The position numbers were made by a program, and so were the translations under genes. Under the pieces are notes generated by a model. That model saw nothing but the letters and a program-made list of their open reading frames with translations, was not told the DNA's origin and searched no databases. Of a stretch of 64,000 bases of DNA, positions 10,140 through 21,426 are shown piece by piece (the first letter of the stretch is position 1; the number at the start of each line of letters is the position of its first letter). This stretch comes from Valencia hispanica (taxonomy: Eukaryota; Chordata; Actinopteri; Cyprinodontiformes; Valenciidae): the NCBI GenBank assembly GCA_963556495.2, contig OY747705.1:21354501-21418500 (forward strand), given 5' to 3'.

Positions 10140-11356
10140 ATGGAAATGAGAGAGGGAAAAGATGGAAAAGAAAACATGTGAAGGTAAGGAAGAGGGAAAG
10201 ATGAAGAGAGACAAAAATAAAGACGGTGAGATAAATTCATAAAATCTAATGCCTGTTAAGCAATCAATCAAGTACAGCGAGGCAATATATAATTTTAAAC
10301 TGAAATACAACTGAAACAGATGTAAAATTAAAGTCAGAGCACAAATATCCTCACAGTATTGGGTCTGTAGGTGAATCAGTTTGCTTTACAATGTTTAACT
10401 GTGTCTTACTGAAAGCTGTTAGGGTTTTAAGCTAGACAAAAATCTTAGTAGACTGAGTTTCCACCCTGCTATGAGTAAGTTTTACATCTGTTGGTAAAAC
10501 AATAGCCATTTTATCTTTCTATTTCTCCCTCTGGCTCCTGGATTGTATATTGAAACAGGGAGTTTGAGACTCTTGTATTTATAAAGCCTTGTGTGAGATT
10601 TTGTAAAATATATGAAAAACTATAATAACAGATGGCTTTCAAACAGTAAATAGCCCTGCAAGGCAAAGCAATGGATTTCATTCTATACTGAAGAAAATGC
10701 TTGATAAAAAACGCAGGACTGAACAATAAAACTATAGGACTGAGAAGTTGAAAGGAATAGAGAAAAAAAAGTCTCCTATGGTGAATGACCTTGTCATGTG
10801 CTGTTTATGGACAAAGTCACAACACACAATAATTCGATCCATCCCATCATTTGCATGAGTCTCTGAGCACATAGGGCTTATCATAAGAGGAGCTTGCTTA
10901 GCTTGGCCCAACATTGGGTTTCCTATTATACACACAAATGTGTGCAATTCTCCCACCCAATGCCTCCGTCTGCTGATGGATGTCAACTGCAAAGTAGTAA
11001 TCTCCCTATAAACCCAGCGTGAAATGCCAACTAACAGCATGGAGAGTAACTCTCGGATGCACATTATAATGGGCAAACTGCATCGTGAATCTAACAGTTT
11101 GCCTCACATAAGCCTCACAGACACATCTGTTCTTAATTCAGAGAAAATTAAAATACCAAGTAATACATCACAAAATAATTTTTTGAGTTCCTTTTTTTTT
11201 ACCACTTACCATAGTTTAGAAATTCCCATTTGAAAGATTTCTAACCCTTGGTTATTAAAGGCTTTGTTGTAAAGATTATTCTTAGACCTTGTAAAACTGT
11301 TTTCTGGTGGGTTCATCAAAAAGCCTTAAGCAGTCCACTTTTAATTACCCAGCCTT
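10140..11356. other. No coding signal; probably 5' intron or flank of lingo3
   Basis: AT-rich sequence upstream of the lingo3 acceptor. ORFs in both directions are short and unrecognised. No convincing promoter or noncoding exon could be picked out. Confidence 0.5.
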
Positions 11357-11689
11357 TAAACAAATTAACCAGCCATGTTATTCGGTACACCTGTTCAATT
11401 TCCTGTTGACACAAATGGCAAATCAGTCAATCACATGGCAGCAACCTCTAAGGATTTGGGGTTCTAAGGTGAAGAAAAATTGCCCAAGTTCAAACTAACC
11501 ATCAGAATAGGAAAGAAAGTTGATTTAGGTGGCCTCAAACATGGCATGGTTGTTGCTGTCAGATGAGCCTGTTTGAATGTTTCATAAATGGGTGATCTAC
11601 AGAATGGAATAGAATAGAAAGTTGTCTCAAAAATGGGACATTTGGCTGTAACAGCAGCAAAGTGACAGATGATAGAAGCATTTAGCATC

Positions 11690-12105
11690 ACACAAGAAAG
11701 GTATAAAAACGTATAAAAACAGAATTAAGAATATATTATGGAAACAGTTACAAAAACCAAGGGAGTGTGCAGTTATTTGAATGCAACTGAGTAGGATAAT
11801 TTAAAAACAAAAAGTATGTACAGAATGCGCATGTGTAGTTGTGCATTAAAAAGTAAAAAAGTAAACATATTATATACAAGAAGTTAACAGAATATAAACT
11901 GAGAAAAACAGATGTGCAAATAAGAGCAGCAGGAATGCTAATTAAGTGAGGTAAACAGTGCAAGTTACAGTATGGGTGTAAACATTATTGGGTTTTGGTT
12001 GTAGAGTCCAACAGTTGCAGGGACGGAGGACCTGCGAAAACGCTCTTTCATGCACCTAGGATGCAGCAGTCTGTCACTGAAGGAGCTCTGCAGGTCAGGG
12101 CTTGG
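11690..12105 (-). mobile_element. Nested LINE 3' fragment
   Basis: Interrupts the Tc1 remnant. On the minus strand 12000-12100 translates to a block like QSSFSDRLLHPRCMKERF followed by RRSSVPATVGLYNQ, the usual end of a fish LINE reverse-transcriptase ORF. 11690-12000 would be its 3' UTR. It is 5' truncated at about 12105. Confidence 0.6.
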
Positions 12106-12534
12106 AGGCATGGTCAGAAAAAGAGAAAACATTCAGTATGTGGGAGTTGTGAGGATGAAAATGCCTCACATATCCCAAATCTTGAAGTATTTGGGCTACA
12201 GTAGAAGAAAACTTTCCCAGGTGTGACCCTTGTCAGATAAGAATAAGAAACTGAGCCTACAGTTCACACAGGCTCTCTAAAGTTGAACAATAACAGGCTG
12301 GAAAACTGCTGCCTGATCCAGTGAATCTCAATTTCAGCTACAACTTTCAGATGGTTGCCATACATTTGCCATAAACAACACGAAAACATGGATGCAATAT
12401 GCTTTTTTTAAGACTCAGGCTGCTGCTGGTGGTGTAATAGTGTGGGGCGAAACTTTCATGACTCCTATCAATTGAGAATCATGCTAATCAAGTCCATCCT
12501 TTTATGATCACAGTATACCCATGAGCAGATAAGT

Positions 12535-13330
12535 TAAGATAAGATAAGATAAGAGATACTTTAATAATCCCCGTGGGGAAATTAAGTTTCGGTACAACCA
12601 ATCCAAGATCATACAAACAATTTCAAACATTAACACAATACAGGATTTGGAAGACCGCGGTAGTAGCCGGCTTTACCAGCGCCCCTTTTAGCAGATAGAA
12701 ATGATTCGCAATAGGTAGGGGGGGGGGTGAACAGGGGAAAAAAGGCAACTCAGCCCAGCCCCCTACAGGGAGCCGAGCCGAGGTGCTGAAAAAACCACTG
12801 CAAAAACATAGAAGCACATGTATCGGTCATAACATATGAGAACACAAATGGGACGGGGGGGAAGTTCGGGAACCCTCCGTACAGAGAAACCGGTCGCGGC
12901 CATCCAAAGCACGCGCCCATCATTTCGCTGTCCGAAGAGTGGGCAGGAGTCTTAGGGTACCGCGAGCATGTTGAAATCCAGGAGCGCGTGCATGTCTGTA
13001 GCTGTGGCGTGAGCGTGCGTGCATGTATGTGTGCATTAATGTGAGACAATGAAACTCCTCTCAGTTCAATCCCGGAGTCTGTCGCCTGTGATGTAATATA
13101 CGACCTTGGGGCTGAGTCAGGGAGCTCACAGGCTCATGTGAGGGATGGGGGAGTGGGGTGGGATGGAGCGTCCTTTTGCACACACATCCAAGGGAGTTTT
13201 TGTTTGGTCTACCAAGACCAGGGAGTCAAATTCCAGTAGATAAGAAGTTATTTTAACCATAGTTGTTCTTTCCGGAGGAGAATGCAAAGAGAGGCTCCAA
13301 AAATAGTTGACCAGCGATGGCGACTCCCTG
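12535..13330 (-). mobile_element. Nested LINE-derived sequence (3' end with GATAA repeats)
   Basis: Begins with an (AAGAT)n-like run (12536-12556) followed by GATACTTTAATAATCCCC and GGGGAAATTAAG, the pattern seen at the 3' end of many fish LINEs inserted on the minus strand. The body is unusually GC-rich compared with its flanks. It separates Tc1 blocks that belong together. No intact reading frame. The right edge is approximate. Confidence 0.5.
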
Positions 13331-13668
13331 TGGAGTTAATGCACCATGTCACAAAGCTGAAATAATCACAATCTGGTTTCTTGAACATGACTGAGTTCAC
13401 TACACTCCAATAGTATCCACTATTACCAGATCCAAATTCAATGGAACACCTTTGAGATGTGGAGAAATGGGGAATTTGCATCATGAAATTGCTGCAGACA
13501 TGTCTTTAGCAACTGTGAGATGCCATCATGTGAGTATGGAACAAACTATCCAAGGAGATTCTGACATCTTGTTGAATCTATGCCACATACATGAAGGATT
13601 AGGAGAGTTCTGACAGGGTCCAACCTGGTACCAGCAAGGTGCGACTAATAAAGTGGCCAGTGATGGTG

Positions 13669-14052
13669 CAATAACACCACTTTTAGCATCTAAACTTTTT
13701 ATTCTCTTTGTAAATTTCTGTCTTTGGCTTAATGTTTATTAATGTTTTTCAAGACTATGAATGCATCTTAAAAAGGACTTTAAAATCTTGATGCAACATG
13801 TGTAACGTCTTGCAAATGATAAAATTGCATCTTTAATTATGTTGTAATTTACAACTCACCATAACCAAAGATTAATATTTTCTCCTAACTTATTTTTTAC
13901 CCTATTTTATAGGATCATTAAAACTAAAATCTGAAAATGTGAGTAAAACTGTTTGATCGAAACAGCCTAAAAGGAGCAGTGCACAGTGGGTAAAAAGACG
14001 ATTCCTGATGTAGCATATGAAAAAGTTAGAATTTTTAGAACATAGTTGCAAC
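13669..14052. other. No gene seen
   Basis: AT-rich spacer between the Tc1 remnant and the CA-rich microsatellite; no feature recognised. Confidence 0.6.
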
Positions 14053-14109
14053 TCACACACACAGACACACAGAAAGAAAGAAAACACACATACACATACA
14101 CACACACAC
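14053..14109. repeat. CA-rich microsatellite, left of CACTA-like element
   Basis: Interrupted (CA)n with AGAAAGAAAG in the middle. The CACTA-like element appears to begin inside its right end. Confidence 0.9.
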
Positions 14110-14553
14110 TGTTAGAAATTACCAGCATTTCACAATAATTAACTGTATAATTTTACAGTAAATTGTTGTAATTAAGTTTTCCTGTAATATCACAATGAAT
14201 ACCTGTAAAAACTACAGTATCCTTGGATTTTACAGCATTTTACTGTTAGAGTAAAATACTGCAATCTAAAACCTGCTGTTATATCACAACAAGGTCTGTA
14301 ATATCACAGCAACACAGTAAAAAAACAGCAAGACTTTCACAGCATTAACAGTATTATTATAGTAAAATACTGTATTAAAATATGCCCTGGGAAGTCACAT
14401 GACATAACCGACTACTGTTTTGAACTGATGGCGCCATTTCCCTCTTCTATTCTGGGCTGAATGGAGAAGGTGAGCAGCATTCATTCTTGCAGCACTTACA
14501 TCCATGTTGTTTTAATATGATAATAATATTTAGTTATCGCATGACACAGTTCA

Positions 14554-15567
14554 TAAACTCAGCAAAAAAAGAAACGTCCCTTTTTCAGGACTGTGTATTT
14601 CAACAATGTAAAAATCCAAATAACTTTACAGATCTTCATTGTAAAGGGTTTAAATAATGTTTTCCATGCATGTTCAATTAACCATAATCAATTAATTAAC
14701 ATGCACCTGTGGAATGGTCGTTAAGACCTTAACAGCTTACAGAAAGTAGGCTTTTAAGGTCACAGTTCTAAAAACGCAGGACACTAAACAGACTTGTCTA
14801 CCGACTGTGAAAAACATCCAAAGAAAGATGCCCAGGGTCCCTGCTCATCTGCGTGAACGTGCATTAGGCATGCTGCAGGGAGGCATGAGGACTGGTGATG
14901 TGGCTAGGGCAATATATTGCCATGTCCGCACTGTGGGACGCCTAAGACAGCGCTACAGGGAGACAGGAAGGACAGCTGATCATCCTCGCAGTGGAAGACT
15001 ACGTGTAACAACACCTGCACAGGATCGGTACATCCGAATATTACATGCGTGACATGTACAGGATGGCCACAACAACTGCCCGAGTCACACCAGGAACATA
15101 CAATCCCTCCATCAGTGCTCAGACTGTCCGCAATAGGCTGAGAGAGGCTGGACTGAGGGCTTGTAGGCCTGTTGTAAGGCAGGTCCTTACCAGACATCAC
15201 CAGCAACAACGCCGCCTATGGGCACAAACCCACCTTCGCTGTTGCAAGTGCCTTGGTGGAAGAGTGGGGTAACATCTCACAGCAAGAACTGGCAAATTTG
15301 GTCCAGTCCATGAGGAGGAGATGCACTACAGTACTTCAAGCAGCTGGTGGCCACACCAGATACTGACTGGTACTTTTGATTTTGAGCCTCCCTTCATTCA
15401 AGGACACATTATTCTATTTCTGTTAGTCACATGTCTGTGAAACATTTTTAGTTTATGTCTTATGGTGTTGACTCTTTTAGTGTTCAGACAAATATTTACA
15501 CACATTAAGTTTACTGAAAGTAAAAACAGTTGAAAGTCAGAGGACATTTCTTTTTTTGCTGAGTTTA
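14554..15567 (+). mobile_element. Tc1 transposon (copy 2), internally deleted
   Basis: Complete at both ends: TAAACTCAGCAAAAAAAG at 14554 and its inverted copy ending GTTTA at 15567, each with the TA target. The two ends differ from each other at only about one position within the first 25. Compared with copy 1 it lacks about 475 bp between the CACCTTCGCT block (15240) and TTGCAAGTGCCTTGG, which removes all three catalytic residues. A 2-nt loss near 15045 also shifts the frame. It could move only if a transposase were supplied elsewhere. Confidence 0.93.
14820..15366 (+). pseudogene. Tc1 transposase remnant, catalytic core deleted
   Basis: Begins at an in-frame ATG at 14828 with MPRVPAHLRERALGML and keeps the helix-turn-helix region. 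It shifts frame near 15045, resumes in another frame to RRLWAQTHLR, then jumps to the last 40 or so residues, ending GGHTRY before TGA. DDE residues are absent. Confidence 0.9.
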
Positions 15568-15992
15568 TTTTGTTAGCAAGTGCTGGAAATTGTTGAAAGT
15601 TCTCTTATTTGCTAATAGTAGTAATGATAGTAATGACGTGAGTTTCGCTATAATGTTTCATGTCACTATCACCGTTTAGACAAATCTAGTGTTTTTAAAG
15701 TTTGTAAAACAAATGATGGGACAAACACTATTTATGTGAGCACATTTTTGTAATTAGTCGAGGTTTTCATAGATTAGCTGGGCTAACCGTTAGCTGTTTA
15801 ACTTCAATAACTTAGTGATTCAAACGGCCCATTAAAACTATTTTCCCAGCGGAGATCTTAGCTACTCTCATCGAGGTGAAGCCACGGAGAAACCCGCTTA
15901 AACAGGAATACAGGCGAGGAGTTACAAAAATAAAACTTCCGCTACACTTTCCAAATAAAAGCACGGAGTAATTTAGCGGGTAAAAACTCCTC

Positions 15993-16114
15993 GAAGCTTT
16001 GCTGTATGTGGGAAATAAGTTGGTCTACGAACCCAAAGACGTATTTTACGAGGATTACATATTAAATAGAAGGAATTTGACTGTTTTAGGACCATATAGA
16101 GACTGCTTTTGGGG
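15993..16114 (+). other. Open stretch ending in a splice donor, inside CACTA-like element
   Basis: A frame after TAA at 15981 reads EALLYVGNKLVYEPK...YRDCFW and ends at a strong GTAAGT donor (16115). It looks coding, but its phase (2 nt left over) does not fit the next exon, which must enter in phase 0. It is therefore either an exon with an indel or chance. Confidence 0.35.
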
Positions 16115-16253
16115 GTAAGTCAATAAAGAGATTGATGTAAGATTTTTTTTAATTCAAATATTTAAAATGCAAAATGAGTGATTACATTATCAACATTTGC
16201 TTTGTATGATTTACTACCTTATCCTAAATCCATGCTATTGTGTGTTACTACAG

Positions 16254-17100
16254 CCCTGTGCCACTGCTGCAGATGTCAATACTGCAGAACTCCCCAACAC
16301 CACCTGCTTGATCATTCAAGGTAATGTTACTTTGATCTAGTATCGACATTTCTTACTCATTATTTTGTTTTCATTTTAGAAATCTACATGACTACAATAC
16401 ATATTTATAATAAGAATTACATTTGTATAGCCCTTTGTATCTGAAGCAGATCACAAAGTGCTCATTCATAATGTTGTATCTGTTCATTTCAGGTAACATG
16501 ATGAAGCCCTCTGGATGGCTTATATCCATCGAGGGACATGTTGTGATGGGCCCACACTCTTTCTTTTTACACGGAGTAGCTGCTTTCTTCAGCAGCTACT
16601 ATGTCTTCAACCTTGAGTATCCTGCTGCTGGATCGTCAACGCTGGAGTTCATTTAAAGGTATTTTATAAAGATCACATTTAATCTTGTAATTCACATTAT
16701 AGTACAGACTTCCAACTCAATGATTGTCTTGAGACGCATTTCAGTGGCGGCGGACATTGATATGGTCTCTTATAATAGAAAATCAACCACTTTGCCTCAG
16801 GCAAACCTGATCTAACAAGTTTGGATTATAAATCTATTAGGGTTTGGTGTGGGAAAAAGCACAGGTGAACATCTTGATAAATGCTGCCTGCAATTCATAC
16901 TGTAAGTCTATTTAAAACTGAAACTATCTTTATTTATTAACAGGTGCTTCCTGGGCATCCATCCTGAAAGAGACTCAAAGACCAAGAAGCGGGCAACAAT
17001 GAACCCTCATGTGAGCACCCTTTTGAGGAAACTTATTGACTTTGAGTGGGCATCATATATGTATATATGTATATATGCATCATTTTTTTTGCAGCAGTAG
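16254..17100 (+). pseudogene. Three splice-linked exons of an element-borne gene, with a nonsense codon
   Basis: Exons 16254-16320 (acceptor TTACTACAG, donor GTAATG), 16493-16658 (acceptor TTCATTTCAG, donor GTATTT) and 16944-17100 (acceptor TTATTAACAG) join with consistent phases. The product contains GHVVMGPHSFFLHG, AAFFSSYYVFNLEYP, STLEFI, RCFLGIHPERDSKTKKR and NPHVSTLLRKLIDFEW. I recognise this as a C-terminal segment repeated many times in fish predicted proteins, but know no function for it. TAA at 16654-16656 interrupts STLEFI-RCFLG, where family members have Gln, so CAA to TAA is likely. The tail after FEW reads into low-complexity sequence to TAG at 17098. Upstream exons are uncertain. 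Confidence 0.6.
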
Positions 17101-17983
17101 TTGTTAGGCTCAGTTTTGAGTAGCCTAGTTCTTTTTTCAAAAAAAATTTAAAACAACTTTGCACTACAAGATTTAGATTTTTACACAATGCTGTTGCGTG
17201 TGGACTCATTATAATGTTTTAGACTGAGAGGAGCGCCTGACCCCTTTTCGACATCCCTTCATCGCTGTCTCCCTTCCACTCTTATCTTGACATGAAGGAC
17301 TCATTCCCACCCTGTCCATTACTGTTATTGTGACAGAGCTAGTTGAATGGTTAAATTGTGAGACAGGTTGTTGAATTGCAAGTTTGCACATTTTCTCTGC
17401 ATTTCCTGCATTTTAAGATGGCTTTTATGACTAGAAAAGTTGAATTTATTGAATTCCTTAAGTTCTTGGCATCTGCTTTACATTGGAAAATATTCATTCG
17501 TTAATAAATATTCCATTGGGCTAACGTTGACTTTACCTCAGAGTTTTTTGTTGTACAATGATTGTAAATTCACAGTAAATGGAAGCTTCATCTGTATTAC
17601 TTTTACAGTAAATTACTGGACAATTTTAGAATGACTTCCACAGTATACATTGTAAATTCACAGTAAATTATTGTCAACTTGTACATCACTTTCACAGTAC
17701 ACACTGTAAAAGTACAGGGCCTTGTTGTAATGATATACAGCAAAAGGCTGTAATTCCCCAGTAATTTACTGTAATATCACAGCAATTGCTTTGTCAATGA
17801 AGCTGTAAAGTTACAGTATACAGTTGTGCTTTTACAACAATGCCTTGTAATATCACAGAAATAAAATTACAGTAAATTGCTGTGAGTATATTTCACAGTA
17901 GTTTACTGTAATCCTTACTGTGAAAGTCATGCAAAACTTATCCAGTAATTTACTGTAAATTCACAACGAAAAATTTTACATTG

Positions 17984-18020
17984 CACACACACCTACACAC
18001 ACACACACCCAGACACACAC
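17984..18020. repeat. CA microsatellite, right of CACTA-like element
   Basis: (CA)n with single-base interruptions directly after the element end. Together with 14053-14106 it suggests one original CA tract split by the insertion. Confidence 0.85.
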
Positions 18021-19179
18021 GTCAAACAGCAACTTGGTGCAGCTTTTTAACATCGGCCCACAAATGCTGTTTCATTCACTAATTAAGGTTGTAGTAAGGT
18101 ACTGTAGACACTGATCACTAACGGACACACACTGGACTATAAAATAGCTAATTAAAATAAAGCAAAAACAGTTCTAAAGACAAATCAAATCTAATTAATT
18201 ATTGCAATCAGTGTTTGCCAAATAACTACACATTCAATAAGATTGGATTATTTATTGCTATAATTACCCAATAAAAAGTCTTTGAAAGTTAATAAGTGTG
18301 GAGGAAGGGGTGGGGGGGGTAGTGGGTATGCATGTAATATTTATTAACCTTCAGCCTCTACAACTGTATCCAAGACTTTATGTTCTAATGTCAAATTCAT
18401 AGAGTGTGTTACAACCTATCCCACTACTGGGTTGAGTTGTAACACATGTTGAGGAGTTCTAACAAATAGACGACAGAAGCAAAAAATGCTTCAAAATGAG
18501 ATGTTTGCCATTACAAGAATATTGTAGATTAATATCTGGTTCTTTCTTGTCTCTAACTATCTTGCTGATTGAAATGTCTGTATGAATCTGCCACCTCTGA
18601 TTGGGGGTCCTCATGTTACAACCGTATCCATTCTCCACTATGTATATTCACTAAAAGACCAAGAAAAATGCTATAGGAATTAATTCTTAACAAATAGATG
18701 TGTAGGAAAGCAGAAAATGAAAAGACAAACTTCCTCTTTATATAACTTGCAGCCATCAGCTTTCCCTCATTTATCCTCTGTCATATGGTCTAGTTCGGCA
18801 AACACAAATTTGGTTGTAGAGGCTTAGAGATACACAATAAGCTGCTGACCATGTAGAACAGTGTAATCTAAAATAGCTACTCTAACCTAAAGAAAGAGTT
18901 TATGAGTTCCCTGAGGATGATACTTGGATGACAACCAAATCCTGCAGTATAAACTGGCATCTTATAGTTTTATCTTGTTTTGTTTTGTACATCCTCGACT
19001 TTCTGTCGTTTTTTTGTCAACCTTGCTGTAAAGTGCAGGGTGAAAGAATCAAATCAAACTTTATTTGTAAAGTGCTTTTCATAGAAAGAAGACACCCCCT
19101 CCTTTTTATGGCATGTTTTAACAGCATAGTTCAGTGAAATGATCTACTATTGGCAGCATGGTGATTTACAAACATCTTT
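18021..19179. other. No gene; short LINE 3' tail at 19046-19085
   Basis: Mostly AT-rich. 19046-19085 (AATCAAATCAAACTTTATTTG, then TAAAGTGCTTTTCAT) matches the 3' tail of L2-like LINEs on the minus strand, also seen at 62488. A G-run lies at 18312-18319. Confidence 0.55.
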
Positions 19180-19938
19180 ATACTTCTGCGGTTATAACAC
19201 ATTGCACCATATTATAACCACAAACTTCAATTTATCTTATCAGAATTTAGTGCAAAACATCAATGCTGAATCAATGTGTAGTGCAAGTGAAATATAACAT
19301 GATGGTTCTAATTTGTGTGTGTGTGTGGTGGATTTACTTTGCACATCTAAATGCTTACATTTTGGTTCATTCCTCTTCTCAAAACAGTTCAAGTTCTGTC
19401 AGAATGGATGTATGGCCTGTTGCCTCCATTTCATAACTGGATTCAGGTCTCTGCTTTGATTGCTCTAGTCTAACATGTGGATATGTTTTGATCAAAAGCC
19501 TTTCATCAAGCTCTTGGTTAATGTTTAGAGTTGTTAAAAAATCTTCTTTTATAAAGGTTTTTGTGCTACTAGTGCCCTTTTTTATTTAGCTGCTAGACAA
19601 GTCTGAGGGCAGAGAGAAAGGGGAAGTCACACAGTAAATGGCCTGGGACTGGGAATCAAACCCCGATTGTTCCACACGGACTCGGACATCAGTTCTGACT
19701 TGCTTCTCTGTTCATTCTGAAGAAAAGCATTCCCATACCATGATACTGTCACCAAACACCATCATGTTTAACTCTAGGGATGCTGTGTTCATTTATGTGA
19801 GCTATTGCACATTAGCTAAGACGCAGAAATATCTTTGGTCTCATATTACCAGAAGACATTCTTCCACATGTTTTCTGTGCCCCGCACATACCTTGTGGCA
19901 AACCTTAAAAAGTCCTATATTATGGCTTTCTTTCAACT

Positions 19939-20035
19939 ATAGCAGGGGTGTCAAACTCTTCTCCTTGGGCCCTGATGTTCTACATCGTTTAGATTTCTTC
20001 CCAATTCAACACACCTGAATTAAATGGCACCATTT
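19939..20035. mobile_element. hAT-like repeat fragment (CAGGGGTGTCAAACTC)
   Basis: CAGGGGTGTCAAACTC at 19943 followed by CCTTGGGCCCTGATGTTCTA and CAATTCAACACACCTGAAT, the opening of a very common fish hAT-type nonautonomous repeat. It stops where the LINE begins at about 20036. Confidence 0.6.
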
Positions 20036-21426
20036 CAAGGATTCAAGGAACTTTTATTGTCATACCGTCTCACATTACATGTGATGGTATGAAATTAGGA
20101 CTCAGGTCCGGAATTATAAGCCATTTAAATTAAATTAGTGAAAAAAAATTATGTAAATAAATGTAATAAATAAATATAAATAAATGTGCTCTACAGGACA
20201 CAGCTGGAGTTCAGCAGTCTAACAGCTGCAGGGAAGAAGCTGTTATTGAGCCTGGTGGTCTTGCTCTGTATGCTCCTCAGCCGCCTGCCTGAGGGAAGGG
20301 GCTGAAACAGGCTATGAGCGGGATGGGTGGAGTCCTTCAGGATGCGGAGGGCCCGTCCCCTGGATCGGGACGTGTAGAGATCCAAGGTGGTGGGAAGCGT
20401 GCTCCCTACAGTCCTTTGTGCAGCTTTCACCACCCGCTGCAGAGCCTTCCTCTCAGCAGCAGTACAGCTGCCGTGCCACACGGTGATGCAGGTGCAGACG
20501 ACCTTCTCCACTGCACAGTGATAGAAACTCCTCAGGACGGAGCTTCCAAGTCCAGCTCTCCGCAGCTTCCTCAGGAAGTAGAGACGCTGGTGGGCCTTCT
20601 TGACCAGACGTGAAGTGTTGGCATTCCAGTTGAGGTCATTGGATATGTGCACACCCAGGTACCTGAAGCTGGAGACCACTTCCACAGCTGCTCCTCCGAT
20701 ATACAGGGGAAGGAAAGGACGCTTGTCCCTTCTGAAATCCACCACCATCTCCTTGGTCTTCTTCACATTGATACAGAGGTTGTTTTCTCTGCACCACTGC
20801 ACCAGGTTTTCCACCGCCCCTCTGTATTTGGACTCATCGTTGTTAGTGATGCGTCCCACTACTGCTGTGTCATCCGCAAACTTAACTATATGACAGCTGG
20901 GGTGTCTCGCTAAGCAGTCATTAGTCAGCAGAGTGAACAGGAGGGGACTCAACACGCAGCCCTGTGGTGAGCCTGTCCTGAGGGGGATGGAGGAGGAGAT
21001 GGTGTTGTGGATCTTAACAGTCTGAGGTCTATTGGACAGGAGGTCCATGACCCAGTTCGCCAGCGTGGGACTCAGTTCGAGGGAGGAGAGCTTCTGCACC
21101 AGCGTCTGTGGGATGATGGTGTTGAAGGCTGAGGAGAAATCCAGAAAGAGCAGACGGACATAGGAGTTTCTGCTCTCCAGATGGGTCAGGGCTGTGTGGA
21201 CCACCGATGAAATGGCGTCGTCAGTGCAGCGATTTTTCCTGTAGGCATACTGGTGGGGGTCCACAGTGATATCGATGGCGTCTTTGATGTCGGTCATGAC
21301 CAACCTCTCGAAGCACTTCATGACTACCGGGGTTAAAGCTATAGGCGGATAGTCATTCAGGCTTGTCACTGTGGAGCACTTGGGGACGGGGACAATCGTG
21401 GCAGTCTTTAAGTAGGTGGGGAAAGA
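20036..21426 (-). mobile_element. 5'-truncated non-LTR retrotransposon
   Basis: Minus-strand LINE. Its 3' end, at the left, carries a short near-tandem TTCCTTGAATCCTTGAAAT rather than poly(A), with 3' UTR from 20036 to 20190. The reverse-transcriptase ORF runs rightward to about 21426, where homology ends, so the copy is 5' truncated with no endonuclease domain. It is inserted in older Tc1 and hAT-like sequence. Confidence 0.85.
20191..21424 (-). CDS. Reverse transcriptase of a LINE (partial, frame intact)
   Basis: Copies LINE RNA at the target site. The frame is open from the truncation point to a stop at 20191, more than 400 codons without a lesion. Visible RT motifs: [32 protein letters not shown] (catalytic-palm D), [13 protein letters not shown], and FADDT as the catalytic box, followed by [20 protein letters not shown]. 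The C-terminus ends with [14 protein letters not shown]-terminal endonuclease and the start are missing, so no autonomous protein is expected. The first in-frame GTG (21369) is only internal. It is a Rex1/L2/CR1-like LINE, but the clade cannot be fixed by eye. Confidence 0.88.

Larger units (their letters stand above)
11357..13668 (+). mobile_element. Degraded Tc1-like transposon, split by two LINE fragments
   Basis: Ends match the teleost Tc1 family with GGTACACCTG near the left end (about 11380-11396) and CCAGCAAGGTGCGACTAATA / AAAGTGGCCAGTGA at the right end (13631-13664). Family blocks lie in order between them: ATCACATGGCAGCAAC (11430), GTGGCATGGTTGTTG-like (11540), GTCAGAAAAAGAGAAAA (12112), the GCTGCTGCTGGTGGTGTAATA block (12420), CACCATGTCACAAAGCTGAAAT (13342), ATTCAATGGAACACCTTTGAGATG (13435) and TTGTTGAATCTATGCCA (13570). 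The transposase frame is destroyed by indels and by the inserts at about 11690-12105 and 12535-13330. Confidence 0.8.
14107..17983 (+). mobile_element. CACTA/EnSpm-like element carrying gene exons
   Basis: Starts CACTGTTAGAAATT and ends AAAAATTTTACATTG, imperfect inverted repeats of the CACTG type. Both flanks are packed with subterminal motifs in both orientations: TTTACAGTAAATT, ATTTACTGTAA, TGTAATATCACAGCAA and TAAAATACTGTA (14110-14375 and 17560-17965). Such subterminal arrays are typical of EnSpm/CACTA elements. The element lies within a CA microsatellite, so the short target duplication cannot be read. The interior holds splice-bounded exons (16254-17100) and a nested Tc1 (14554-15567). 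ATGGAGAAG followed by a GTGAGC donor at 14461-14475 may be its first coding exon. The superfamily call is inference. Confidence 0.55.

Noticed and set aside
19630..19690. tRNA-like GGGAATCAAACCCC motif
   Set aside because: Only a T-arm-like stretch; no acceptor stem or anticodon arm could be folded by eye.
20314..20913. Plus-strand ORFs of 88-99 codons
   Set aside because: Antisense shadows of the LINE reverse-transcriptase frame.
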